Source: Anniella stebbinsi (Eukaryota > Chordata > Lepidosauria > Squamata > Anniellidae). From it: a stretch of DNA of 64,000 nt. The first letter of the stretch is position 1. Each line of letters starts with the position of its first letter. Below the pieces are notes generated by a model. The model worked only from the letters and a program-made list of their open reading frames with translations, ran no database searches and had not been told where the DNA came from. The DNA is taken from the NCBI GenBank assembly GCA_029215795.1, contig JARDYH010000001.1:404897154-404961153 (forward strand), in the 5' to 3' direction. A program made the position numbers and the translations under genes. This document shows, piece by piece, positions 1-8,748 of the stretch.

Positions 1-442
1 CCGGCACACTCATGTTTGCCAGGCACTCTCACGACTGACTTTTAGAACAGGAGTGGGCAGGTCAATCTGCAGATGTCTCAGACTTCATCACCCAGAAACC
101 CCTCCCAGCACGGCTAATGGCCAGGAATGTGGAGAACTGACATCCAAAACGCCTGGAGACCTGCTTTCTGCCTACCCATTTTAAATGCCAGGAGAAATTC
201 ACCCTGGTTCTCTCATAGGATTTTACTGTCATTTAGCTGCCCATAGTTTCATTTCCCCCTCTTAAATTAGTACCAGTTCTTCTCAGCTGCTTGTATTTTA
301 TTCTTGTTTCTAGCTGCTTCTTTTAGGTTATGAGTTTTATAGACTCATTAGCCACCTTGAGGCTTTGGCAATAAGATGAGACATGCATTCAGAAAATAAA
401 GTGAACAAATAATCATCTGTCCTATGGCTACACACAGCTCAC
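1..442. other. EDC3 last intron (partial) with a palindromic repeat
   Basis: No coding signal. Positions about 45-165 are a copy of the A2 palindromic repeat (gtgggcagg ... ctgctttctgccta). The remainder is AT-rich intron in which I see nothing recognisable. Confidence 0.6.
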
Positions 443-660
443 CTTTGATGCTGGACACCTGCTGGCCTTGGGTCCTGCTGAAAAGCGTCATCTCATTAGT
501 GATTGATTCCAGCATCTTGACAAAGTTGGGAAGGAAGAGAATGACGTGGACATCGTGATTGGAAAGATGCCGGCCACAACTGATTCCCTGGGCCCCCTTC
601 ACATGGGGGCCACACAGCAAGGCAACCGTGGGTCGCTGGTGAATGTTTTTAGGATTCAAC
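443..660 (-). CDS. EDC3: EDC3 coding exon 5 (YjeF-N domain)
   Basis: This exon encodes the YjeF_N (Rossmann-like) region, recognisable from LNPKNIHQRPTVALLCGPHV and from CGRHLSNHDV followed by LFLPNFVKMLESITNE, close to the human protein. The acceptor is TTTCAG before GTTGAATCC and the donor is AAAG then GTGAGC. It enters in phase 2 (an Arg codon split AG|G) and leaves with one base. Length is 218 bp. The next exon (the rest of YjeF-N and the stop) is outside the window, so the 442 bp to its left are intron. Confidence 0.95.
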
Positions 661-1738
661 CTGAAAGTTAAGATGCATGAAGAAGGCTCTTAAGCACCAC
701 AAGCCATTTTCTGCAGCAGCATTAAGCATAAAAATTGGCCTCCTTAGAAGGAAGAAGCACTTTCAAATGATACATGTAAGCCAGATGTACAAGGCAAGAC
801 ATAAAGGACTGAACTTAGATTCACAGGGGGATGGATTCAGCGACAAGCTTGTGGAAAGCAACTTTCCCATTCTCCCTCTCCAGCAGATCTTCATGAAGCC
901 AGGGGATCCTGTTGAGTGCAATGGGGCTTATTTCCAACTATGTGGGCATAGGATTGCAGTGCTAGAAGGGTATGTACTAGCACAAAGCAGGCACATAACT
1001 GAAAAATCCAGTGCTGTTTAAGAAACTAGATTTTTGGCTGTGTGGTGGTTTTTTTTTTAATGTCTGAATAACTTTGTTAACTTGCTGATCTAAAGAGACA
1101 GAGAAACCAACACCTAAATTTCATGACATCTTAGCTCCACTGATTCTATACAGATCTCCCTATGAAACTCCCGCTTCCTCTCTTGCTTTGCAATCAAGCC
1201 AGCCTACCTCACCGAGTCAAGCTGCTCCGAGACATCCTGGTGTGCAGGAACACAAACAACTATTTCCCAGTGGAATAAGGCTGGCTGTGTGTAAGAATTA
1301 GTATAGGGGACAAGAAGCAGGCCACTCCCAGACAAAGCTCTGGCATCTTTCCTGCTCATCTCAGAGCCAATGGGCCATCAGAGAGGGAATAACAGGGCTG
1401 GGAGGATGCCAGGCAATCCTGTTCAAACCCCAGAGCCTTCCACTCACTCATCAGCCCCCAAGACCCAGGAGGCCCAAGCATGCCACAAGAAGGCACTTGA
1501 CTCCAAACGTGCCTGCAGGTGGCTTAAGAGCAAACCAATGACACCCTGGGACACCATTTTCAGTGCCTGGCTGGCAGGTAATTAGGACAGGCTCAAAAGC
1601 CAAGGGCCAAATTGCAAGACACTAGAATGTCTTCACAGCTGCACTGGTTTGCAAGGCCTGTCATTTGGCAGAAGCCGATTGACGCAGGAGACGTGGCAGC
1701 GCAAACCGGGCTGGCTACTTCCCAGAGAAGGTCTTTAC
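661..1738. other. EDC3 intron, no gene seen
   Basis: Intron between coding exons 4 and 5. It contains short open frames on both strands but none with recognisable domains, and no repeat I can name. Confidence 0.6.
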
Positions 1739-1892
1739 CTGTTGGGCCCTCCGAGCAAACTCAGGGCCATCTGGCTGGCACACACCCCCGTCACTTCCAG
1801 CCTCCGCTCAAGCGTCAGGCCATGCTTCTCAGCCGCCGAGAGCAGCTTCTTGTGTAGCTCGTAAGAGACACTTGGAACAACTAGCCCAGAGT
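1739..1892 (-). CDS. EDC3: EDC3 coding exon 4
   Basis: Encodes the linker into YjeF-N: DSGLVVPSVSYELHKKLL, then AEKHGLTLERR, then CASQMALSLLGGPN. The acceptor is TTTCAG|ACTCTGG and the donor is CAACAG|GTAAAG. Length is 154 bp and the phases match both neighbours. No frameshift or stop is seen. The open frames on the + strand over this exon are shadows. Confidence 0.95.
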
Positions 1893-4800
1893 CTGAAATG
1901 CAGAAGGAAATGAGGGAGCAATTTTAGAAGGCCTCTGGCAAAAGGAACATAGCTGCTCAGCTCACTCAAACAGCTCCGATGTCTCCGAATAAGAATGTGA
2001 CCAGTTAAAATTCGGTTGCCCAAAGGCCTTTAGGAATACAGACACAAGCAGCACATAAAGTTCATTTAACTGTCAGTAATTCCATTTCTACACACCAGCA
2101 TGGGGGTGGGGTGGGGGGAGAAATCCCAAGAGAGGCAACTTTGCATCATGATTGTGTGCTTCTCAACATCTCAGAATTGTATGATACAATAGGCTAGTGC
2201 AGGAGAGAGAAAAACACAAGTGGCAAACAAAGAGGTCTCAAAACCCAGTTTACACATTTAGACTCACAATACTACAGTGTCTGTAAGAACACACCTTGAA
2301 CAGTGTGTAGAAACCATGTTAAGACGTGCTAGTGAAACCTGCAGAGTTCAAAGACCTATGGACACGAGGCACAGCGTGCTCCACAGGAGTCAACATTCAC
2401 CAGTCATTTGCATGTTCTGAAGGTTCCGTTACACATGCAACTGCTTTGCACCAGGCCAGATCACTGACCCACCCAGCTCAGTACTGTCTGCTCCAGCCGG
2501 CAGCAGCTCTTCAAGGTCTCAGGCAGAGAATTTTCCCCAGCTACAATGCTGGAGCTGCAAGACACTGTCAGTTTTGTTCTACCACCAAGCTATCGTCCCT
2601 CCTTAAACACAAGAAGCAGCCAAGGTCTGAAGACGCTCGGATCAGGCCACTGAGGTCTGAGCCGGCTCTGCCATCTGAGATCCTTTTAAACAGAGATGGC
2701 TTTAATGGAAGAGTTGCAGGGAACTTAACCTGGGACCTCCGGCATATTGCCCACACTTACGCATAGAAGTACCTGGAAACACAATCAGGATTCCCAAACC
2801 CATGTAGACAGGAGTGTGTCATTCCTAGTGCTCTGAGAAAAGACCACATAGGCTCCCTCTTCTCATGTAATGGTGGCAAATCATGGGTTAATTAAGGCAC
2901 AATGTGCCGCAGTGTGAGCCCTGCACATGCCACCACCATTTTGAATATGCAACCTCCAATTTGCCCTATCGGAGGTCGCTCTGTGGCCTGCAAACTTGGA
3001 CACTATTGGTTAATTGTGAGTTAAACAGCCCAAAGATAACTTAACTACTAATTTGGATTGTTTAACCCAGAATTAACTCGTAGTGTCTGGCATGTCATGA
3101 GCAATCTCCAATCAGACTGATCCGAGCTTGCATATTGAGAATGGCAGTGACATGGAACCCTGACAAATTGTGGGGTTAATTGCAAGCGAATTGGGTGAAT
3201 TTAATCATATAAGGTCAGGTCAATGATTCATCTAGTCCAGCACTGTCTGCTCTGGCTGGCAACAGCTGCATGTCATGTAATATCTACCCTCACTCAGGTG
3301 TAAGTTCCACTGAAATCATGGATGCCTCTTTCTTTTCATTTTTCTTTCTTTCCTTTCTAAGTAAGCGTGGTGAGGTCAGAAGGCTCAAGTAGGGAGCTTT
3401 ATCAGCAGTGCGAGAAAAGAGGCTAATCTCCCTACTACCAAGGGTGGTGAACATGTAGCCCTCCAGATGCTGATGGGACTTCAAATGCCATCAGTCCCAG
3501 AAAGCATGGCCAAGTTCACTACAGACACAGGGGAGGTGAAATGCTTACACAGCTTGACCTTGCATGTCAACTGCCTATTAAGATAATCAGTTTTATTGCA
3601 TGCAGCACCCAGGCTAACACTATATCGTTCTTGAAACCAGCTTCAGAACAGCTGATAACTTGGGAAACACACACACACGCACCTGGATGTTCAAAGTCAC
3701 AACGGATCTGGCGTTGGCCAAACTAGTCACACAGCATTCACCTCGCTCTTTCCCTTCCAGAGTCACGCAAGGTTCAGCAGTAGCACTCTGCTTTTAAGCC
3801 AAGGCACTCATAGCAATACCCTGAGGGACATTCAGCAGCTGTGTATTCTGTTCCCAGTTCTGAACTTGTGCTCTTTGATCTGGGATCCAGTGAAGTTCTT
3901 TTCCGATTTCACAACAAGACCATTGCAGGCCCCTCACTAACTCTCAGTTAGGCTCCTCTCAACTTCCATGACATCTGTCACGTGGGACCCTTTGCTTCCC
4001 AATAGCAGCACCCCTCAGTTGTGGGAAAGGGGCCCAACTGAGTTGGCATTGCCAATGAAGGTGAGAGAAAGCGCTGGACTTTGGACCAATGGCCCATGCA
4101 GCTCAGTCTCCTGTTCTGCCACAGGGGACAGCCAGAGGGCTCCAGGAAGCCCATCGGCAGAGCAGGAAGCCAACAGCCTGCCCCCAGCAACTGGCATTCT
4201 GTTCTGCCTCTGAACATAGAGGCCAGGTCCCTTTGAGCAATTGTGGCCAGTTAGACCCATCCCACAAGCATGTCTAACGCTCTTTCAAAGCCTTCCAAGC
4301 TAGTGGTGATCACCACAACCTGTAGTAGAGAACTGTATGAAGAGCACATGCCAGCATGGAAGTGAAAAGACTGCAGCGCACTCATGAATATCCCTAGACA
4401 AAGTTCAAAAACTGAATGTGGAACAGTGGGATGCCAAGGGAGAGTAGGAAGCCAAGAATACAACTGGTCTCAAGAAACCTGCAGCCCAATTCTCTCCACA
4501 GCTGGGCTTCAAGTAAATATGCATTGGATCTGGCTGCTTCATACTGTGTGCCTAGTGCAAGGAGACCTTAAGCAAGACATCCCTTGTCCCAAAGAGCTTG
4601 AAAACCAAAAGCGGAAAGGTGGGGGAAAGCAGCAGGAGCCAAGGAAAATCCCAAACCAGCCAAGATCAGCTGTAATCTCAGTCCGCCAGGCTCCTGATCA
4701 AGAGCCCCTGAGCTCACCTCTGTTTCCTATGGCAGCCCTCCCTCTTCCTATCAGGTCAGCAAAGCCACCTCTGCTGCCTCCGTGGCCCCTGGGAGCCCTC

Positions 4801-5377
4801 AGTCACATTCTGTTCAGAGGCTTATGATCACTTTTATTTTTTTTTAAAGGCAGGGGTGTTAAAAACCCTGGGAAATTCTCCTGAACAAGAATGACTGAAA
4901 TAAACAGGAGCTGTACAAGGACAAGGCTGTTTGTGAATATCTTGGTGAGACTGGACCCATTGAAGGGTGTATTTCATCCCTGATGATTTTGACAGTCACA
5001 GTTTGGGGTTTGTTCTGCGGCAGGCCTATGTCTGGGTCATCATGTGCCCACTCTGCTAGTGCCCACTCTGCTAGTGTTTTACGCCTCTGGGAACTCCCGT
5101 CCCTTAGTACTGCTTCATTCAAAGGGATATTGTCTGAAGTGTAAGGAAAGATAAAGTGTGAGATTACACTGCACCGTTGCACGCAAGAACAGCAAGGCAA
5201 AGGCTTTATTACACTTTGCCCTAATTGCTCTTTGACAGGAGCGTGCAAGCACAGAGAGGACTTCCCTTCTTCTCACTCACGCAAGGGCCAACCAGTCAGA
5301 CCGGCTTATCAAAACCAGACCGTGTTAAATAAACTCAGAGTGGAAGGTAATCAAAGAGGTGGCGTGTAAACCTGAAA
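1893..5377. other. EDC3 intron left of the DIRS element: repeat debris
   Basis: Degenerate copies of a lizard dispersed repeat (core GTCCATCTAGCTCAGTATTG-like) lie at about 2461-2540 and 3205-3275. A part palindromic family A copy is at about 3425-3515. A short CR1-like 3' coding remnant (TTSLEGFERALD on the - strand) lies at about 4253-4340. A 15-bp unit is duplicated in tandem at about 5045-5075. No gene is seen. Confidence 0.5.
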
Positions 5378-5430
5378 AATGCAGGTTGCTTACCTGTAAC
5401 TGTAGTTCTTCGAGTGGTCATCTGTGCAGT

Positions 5431-5562
5431 CACACACATGGGCTCGCGCCGGCGCCGAGCCTCATTCGGGAAACTTCCATAGCTAGCTTAGGTTTCCGGC
5501 GGGAAACCCCTCCCCCCACCATCGTAACGCGCATGCTCAGGGTTCCCGCCTACCTCAGTTCT
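5431..5562. repeat. DIRS inverted terminal repeat, left copy
   Basis: 132 bp from CACACACATGGGCTCG to CCTCAGTTCT. It reads as the reverse complement of 11119-11250 without a difference that I could see. It is G+C rich and includes CGCCGGCGCCG. The outer 53 bp (5378-5430) differ from the right end and are instead complementary to part of the internal region. Confidence 0.9.
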
Positions 5563-5666
5563 CTGAGACCAACTAGCCTCGCACTAGGGTATACAGCTCA
5601 GAAGCACACGCTTATGACACCTTCTGCATATATAACAGCGTTGCAGAGAGGGGATGGTGGGAGGGT

Positions 5667-5762
5667 TGTGTGACTGCACAGATGACCACTCGAAGAACTA
5701 CAGTTACAGGTAAGCAACCTGCATTTCTTCTTCGTGGTCTCTGTGCATCACACACATGGGCG
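5667..5762. repeat. DIRS internal complementary region (ICR)
   Basis: 5667-5726 is the perfect inverse of the left terminus (5378-5436). Directly abutting it, 5724-5762 is the inverse of the right terminus. Read on the - strand, this gives the right end joined to the left end (GAAGAAGAAATGCAGGTTGC), the junction expected of a circular intermediate. This is the diagnostic DIRS arrangement, in which the ICR templates completion of the ends. It lies just downstream of the recombinase stop. Confidence 0.9.
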
Positions 5763-5806
5763 ATTAACGAGCAAGACTTACCGGAAGGTGGGATGCACGC
5801 TGATAT

Positions 5807-8680
5807 CTACTGGCAGATGGAGGATAGAACCGCTCTACCAAAGGACGCATCCCTTGCTGCTCGAACATCTAGTCTGTAATGCTTGATGAAGGTAGAAGCA
5901 TTCGACCAGGTAGCTGCCTTGCAGATATCAGGGAGAGAGGACCCATGCGACAAAGCCGACGATACAGCGAGACCTCTAGTAGAATGCGCTGTAAATGATG
6001 AAGGCGGCTGTTTGCCTAGGACTCGATAGGCCAAAACTATGGTGTCCACAATCCAGTGTGAAAGACGTTGAGGCGAAACCGCTTGGCCCTTTGTTTTTCC
6101 CCCATAGCAAACAAAAAGCTTATCCGATTTGCGGTATACAGAAGATCTCTCCTTATAAAAAGCAAGTGCACGTCGAACATCCAACGTGTGTAACGTGGAG
6201 GATAGCGGATCAGTGGCGGCCTTGAAGAACGTGGGTAGAACGATATCCTGATTTAAATGAAACGTAGAAGAAACTTTAGGGCGAAAGGACGGGCCAGTTC
6301 GCAGCACCACTTTATCTGGAAAAAACTGTGTATACGGCGGATCCACCATCAGGGCCGCTAACTCAGAGGCCCGTCGAGCCGAAGTAATGGCAACCAAGAA
6401 AACTGTTTTGAAAGTGAGCAGGCGATAGTTTATAGTGGCCAGAGGCTCAAACGGTTTTGAGGTTAGAGCTGTCAAAACTAAGGACAAGCTCCACTGTGGC
6501 ACTATTGTGCGCAAAATTGGAAACAAATTACGAAACCCCTTTAAAAACGCCTTCGAGACCGGATGGGTAAACACCGAAAAACCGTCGATTTTCTTATGGT
6601 TGACGGAGATAGCTGATAAATACACTTTTAACGAGCTGAACTTTAAGCCTTGCGAATGCAAGTAATACAAGAAGTCTATAACGTTCGAAATTGGGCAGTC
6701 GATAGCGTTGAACGTGTGGTCTGCTGCAAACAACTGGAAACGTTTCCACTTCCGAGCGTACGATAGTCGAGTGGATGGTTTAGTAGATGATTCAAATATG
6801 GAACGTATGTTTTGTGGTACGTTCAACGATCTCCAATCCGTCGGATCCTCCAGGCCGTTAGACGTAGAGACCTGAGGTCTGGGTGAAACACTCGACCTTC
6901 TTCCCTTGTCAGCAGATCGGGAATTGATGGAAGGTGCCACCATTGGCGATTGGCAATTCTGCACAGGGGAGTGAACCATGGCTGTCTCGGCCACCATGGG
7001 GTTACTAAAATGGCGTCCACCGGCGACCTGTTGAGTCTGGCCACTGTGTGGCCTATCAGCGGGAAAGGCGGGAACATATACAGGAAGCCGCTGGACCAAT
7101 CCCAAAGGAATGCATCTCCTAGCGATGCAGGTCCAATCCCCGCTCGCGAACAATATCGTTGGCACGCAGTGTTGGCTACCGTTGCAAACAGGTCTATTGT
7201 GGGAATTCCCCACCTTGCAAAGATCTGCGACAGCACATCTCTGGATAGCTCCCATTCGTGGGAGTTGGAGAATTGTCTGCTGAGGGTATCTGCTATCGTG
7301 TTGTCTGCTCCTGCGATATGAAGTGCAGACAGGTGGATGTGGTGCTTGATGGCCCAGTGCAATATGTTTAGCGCCAGACGTAGCAGAGGCGGTGAGCGCG
7401 TCCCTCCCTCTTTGTTTATATACCACACGACCGTGGTGTTGTCGCAAACGACGCGAACGTGGCGTCCTTGTAGGCAGGGCAGGAACGCATGTAGAGAGCG
7501 TTTGACTGCTAGGAGTTCTAGAAGATTGATGTGTAACAGTGCCTCTGAACGAGACCATCTTCCTTGAATTTTTAGGTCCTGCAGATGAGCACCCCATCCT
7601 TCGAGGGAAGCATCTGTTGTCAGGACGCATTCCGGCCCGCGTTGGTGAAAAGGAAGGCCATTTGACAGATTTGACACGTCGGCCCACCATCTGAGAGACC
7701 GGACTACCGAACGAGGGATGGCAAGTATCACTCTGCGAGGATTGTGCCACGGTCGGAAGCGTCGGAGCAATACTTGCTGCAAAGGTCGCATGTGTAGACG
7801 TGCCCACTTTACAACAAAAACTGCTGCTGCCATAAGGCCAAGTAGTCGGAGCACAGTAAACGCTGTCGTTGATGGCGAACGGCAAAGACGCGAAGCCAGA
7901 GCTCGAATAGCCTGTTTGCGTTCCCGCGGTAAGTACGCTCGCCCCACTGTGGAGTCTAGGCGAACACCTATGAATTGAATTTTCTGTGTCGGTGCTAAAA
8001 CAGACTTTTCTGTGTTTATTTGCAGGCCTAGATTCTTGAGACAGGATGTTACGTAGCGGACATCGCAATGTGCCTGATGATGAGACGGAGAGACAATTAG
8101 CCAATCGTCCAGGTAAGGGTACAATTCGATGTCGTTGGATCTTAGATGGGCACAGACTGCTGCCATACATTTTGTAAACACTCTCGGTGCTGTCCGGAGG
8201 CCAAAGGGCAGCACTGAAAACTGGTAGGACTTGCTTCCGACTTGAAACCTTAGGTACTTGCGATGCGAAGGGTGTATTGGGATATGGAAATACGCATCTT
8301 TCAGGTCCACCAGCGTAAACCAACTGTTTTTGCGTAGGAGCGGTAATATTTGAGCTAAAGTTACCATGCGGAACTTCTTTTGCTTGATATACTTGTTGAG
8401 CCGCCTGAGATCCATAATAGGACGGAGTCCTCCGTCCTTCTTTGGCACCGTGAAATAACGGGAATAATACCCCGCTGGAGCATGCCGAGTAAATACGCGT
8501 GAAATTGCCCGCTTTTGAAGCAGAGTTGCTGTTTCTTGAAGGATGGCTAAGGACGGCGTGGTTGATCTCACGGTACCTAGAGGAGGGAGGACTTCGAACT
8601 CTATGTGATAGCCACGGGTTATTGTCGATAGTACCCACCGGTCTGTGGTAATCGCGTACCAAGCCGGAAGGAATGGACAC
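5807..8680 (-). CDS. DIRS tyrosine recombinase frame (957 codons, YR domain in the last ~340)
   Basis: The integrase of the element, which replaces a DDE integrase. The domain occupies about residues 615-957, starting where the RT frame stops. It has an N-terminal SAM-like part (STRLSYARKWKRFQLF). Its catalytic set is Arg at 769/770 (TSARRASEL), HSTR at 899-902 and Tyr935 (KHYRLDV). The first 619 codons overlap the RT ORF in another frame, are Ser/Pro/Arg-rich and resemble no protein I know. The true start is therefore uncertain: it may be an internal Met, or the protein may be made by frameshift or splicing. Intact throughout. Confidence 0.85.
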   Translation of the reverse strand: MSIPSGLVRDYHRPVGTIDNNPWLSHRVRSPPSSRYREINHAVLSHPSRNSNSASKAGNFTRIYSACSSGVLFPLFHGAKEGRRTPSYYGSQAAQQVYQAKEVPHGNFSSNITAPTQKQLVYAGGPERCVFPYPNTPFASQVPKVSSRKQVLPVFSAALWPPDSTESVYKMYGSSLCPSKIQRHRIVPLPGRLANCLSVSSSGTLRCPLRNILSQESRPANKHRKVCFSTDTENSIHRCSPRLHSGASVLTAGTQTGYSSSGFASLPFAINDSVYCAPTTWPYGSSSFCCKVGTSTHATFAASIAPTLPTVAQSSQSDTCHPSFGSPVSQMVGRRVKSVKWPSFSPTRAGMRPDNRCFPRRMGCSSAGPKNSRKMVSFRGTVTHQSSRTPSSQTLSTCVPALPTRTPRSRRLRQHHGRVVYKQRGRDALTASATSGAKHIALGHQAPHPPVCTSYRRSRQHDSRYPQQTILQLPRMGAIQRCAVADLCKVGNSHNRPVCNGSQHCVPTILFASGDWTCIARRCIPLGLVQRLPVYVPAFPADRPHSGQTQQVAGGRHFSNPMVAETAMVHSPVQNCQSPMVAPSINSRSADKGRRSSVSPRPQVSTSNGLEDPTDWRSLNVPQNIRSIFESSTKPSTRLSYARKWKRFQLFAADHTFNAIDCPISNVIDFLYYLHSQGLKFSSLKVYLSAISVNHKKIDGFSVFTHPVSKAFLKGFRNLFPILRTIVPQWSLSLVLTALTSKPFEPLATINYRLLTFKTVFLVAITSARRASELAALMVDPPYTQFFPDKVVLRTGPSFRPKVSSTFHLNQDIVLPTFFKAATDPLSSTLHTLDVRRALAFYKERSSVYRKSDKLFVCYGGKTKGQAVSPQRLSHWIVDTIVLAYRVLGKQPPSSFTAHSTRGLAVSSALSHGSSLPDICKAATWSNASTFIKHYRLDVRAARDASFGRAVLSSICQ

Positions 8681-8748
8681 AACCTGTTGGCTGGGTCCTG
8701 TGGCAGACTGAGATGGCGATAAAAGTCAAAGACGCCGCTTGGCTCCAC
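6823..8748 (-). CDS. DIRS RT / RNase H ORF (641 aa)
   Basis: Replication polyprotein of the element. The reverse transcriptase spans about residues 75-290: LVDLKDAYFH at 146-155 supplies the first catalytic Asp, and YLDD at 212-215 is the active-site box. RNase H spans about 370-490, with acidic residues D379 (TTDA), E411 (ELLAV), D436 (CDN) and D487 (DTLS). The C-terminal part (about 515-605: TIDLFATVAN, YMFPPFPLI, LVTPWWPRQPW) resembles the methyltransferase-like region typical of DIRS RT proteins; that last assignment is by recognition only. No stop or frameshift. The ATG lies 20 nt before the ORF1 stop in another frame, so translation may depend on reinitiation. Confidence 0.92.
   Translation of the reverse strand: MEPSGVFDFYRHLSLPQDPANRLCPFLPAWYAITTDRWVLSTITRGYHIEFEVLPPLGTVRSTTPSLAILQETATLLQKRAISRVFTRHAPAGYYSRYFTVPKKDGGLRPIMDLRRLNKYIKQKKFRMVTLAQILPLLRKNSWFTLVDLKDAYFHIPIHPSHRKYLRFQVGSKSYQFSVLPFGLRTAPRVFTKCMAAVCAHLRSNDIELYPYLDDWLIVSPSHHQAHCDVRYVTSCLKNLGLQINTEKSVLAPTQKIQFIGVRLDSTVGRAYLPRERKQAIRALASRLCRSPSTTAFTVLRLLGLMAAAVFVVKWARLHMRPLQQVLLRRFRPWHNPRRVILAIPRSVVRSLRWWADVSNLSNGLPFHQRGPECVLTTDASLEGWGAHLQDLKIQGRWSRSEALLHINLLELLAVKRSLHAFLPCLQGRHVRVVCDNTTVVWYINKEGGTRSPPLLRLALNILHWAIKHHIHLSALHIAGADNTIADTLSRQFSNSHEWELSRDVLSQIFARWGIPTIDLFATVANTACQRYCSRAGIGPASLGDAFLWDWSSGFLYMFPPFPLIGHTVARLNRSPVDAILVTPWWPRQPWFTPLCRIANRQWWHLPSIPDLLTREEGRVFHPDLRSLRLTAWRIRRIGDR

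Noticed and set aside
4859..5248. 129-codon - strand frame next to the DIRS element
   Set aside because: No recognised domain, contains a short tandem duplication and lies in an intron; no evidence of coding.
5359..5673. 104-codon + strand frame in the DIRS left end
   Set aside because: It lies in the inverted terminal repeat, and the same peptide appears from the other copy at 11014-11292. A by-product of the repeat, not a gene.
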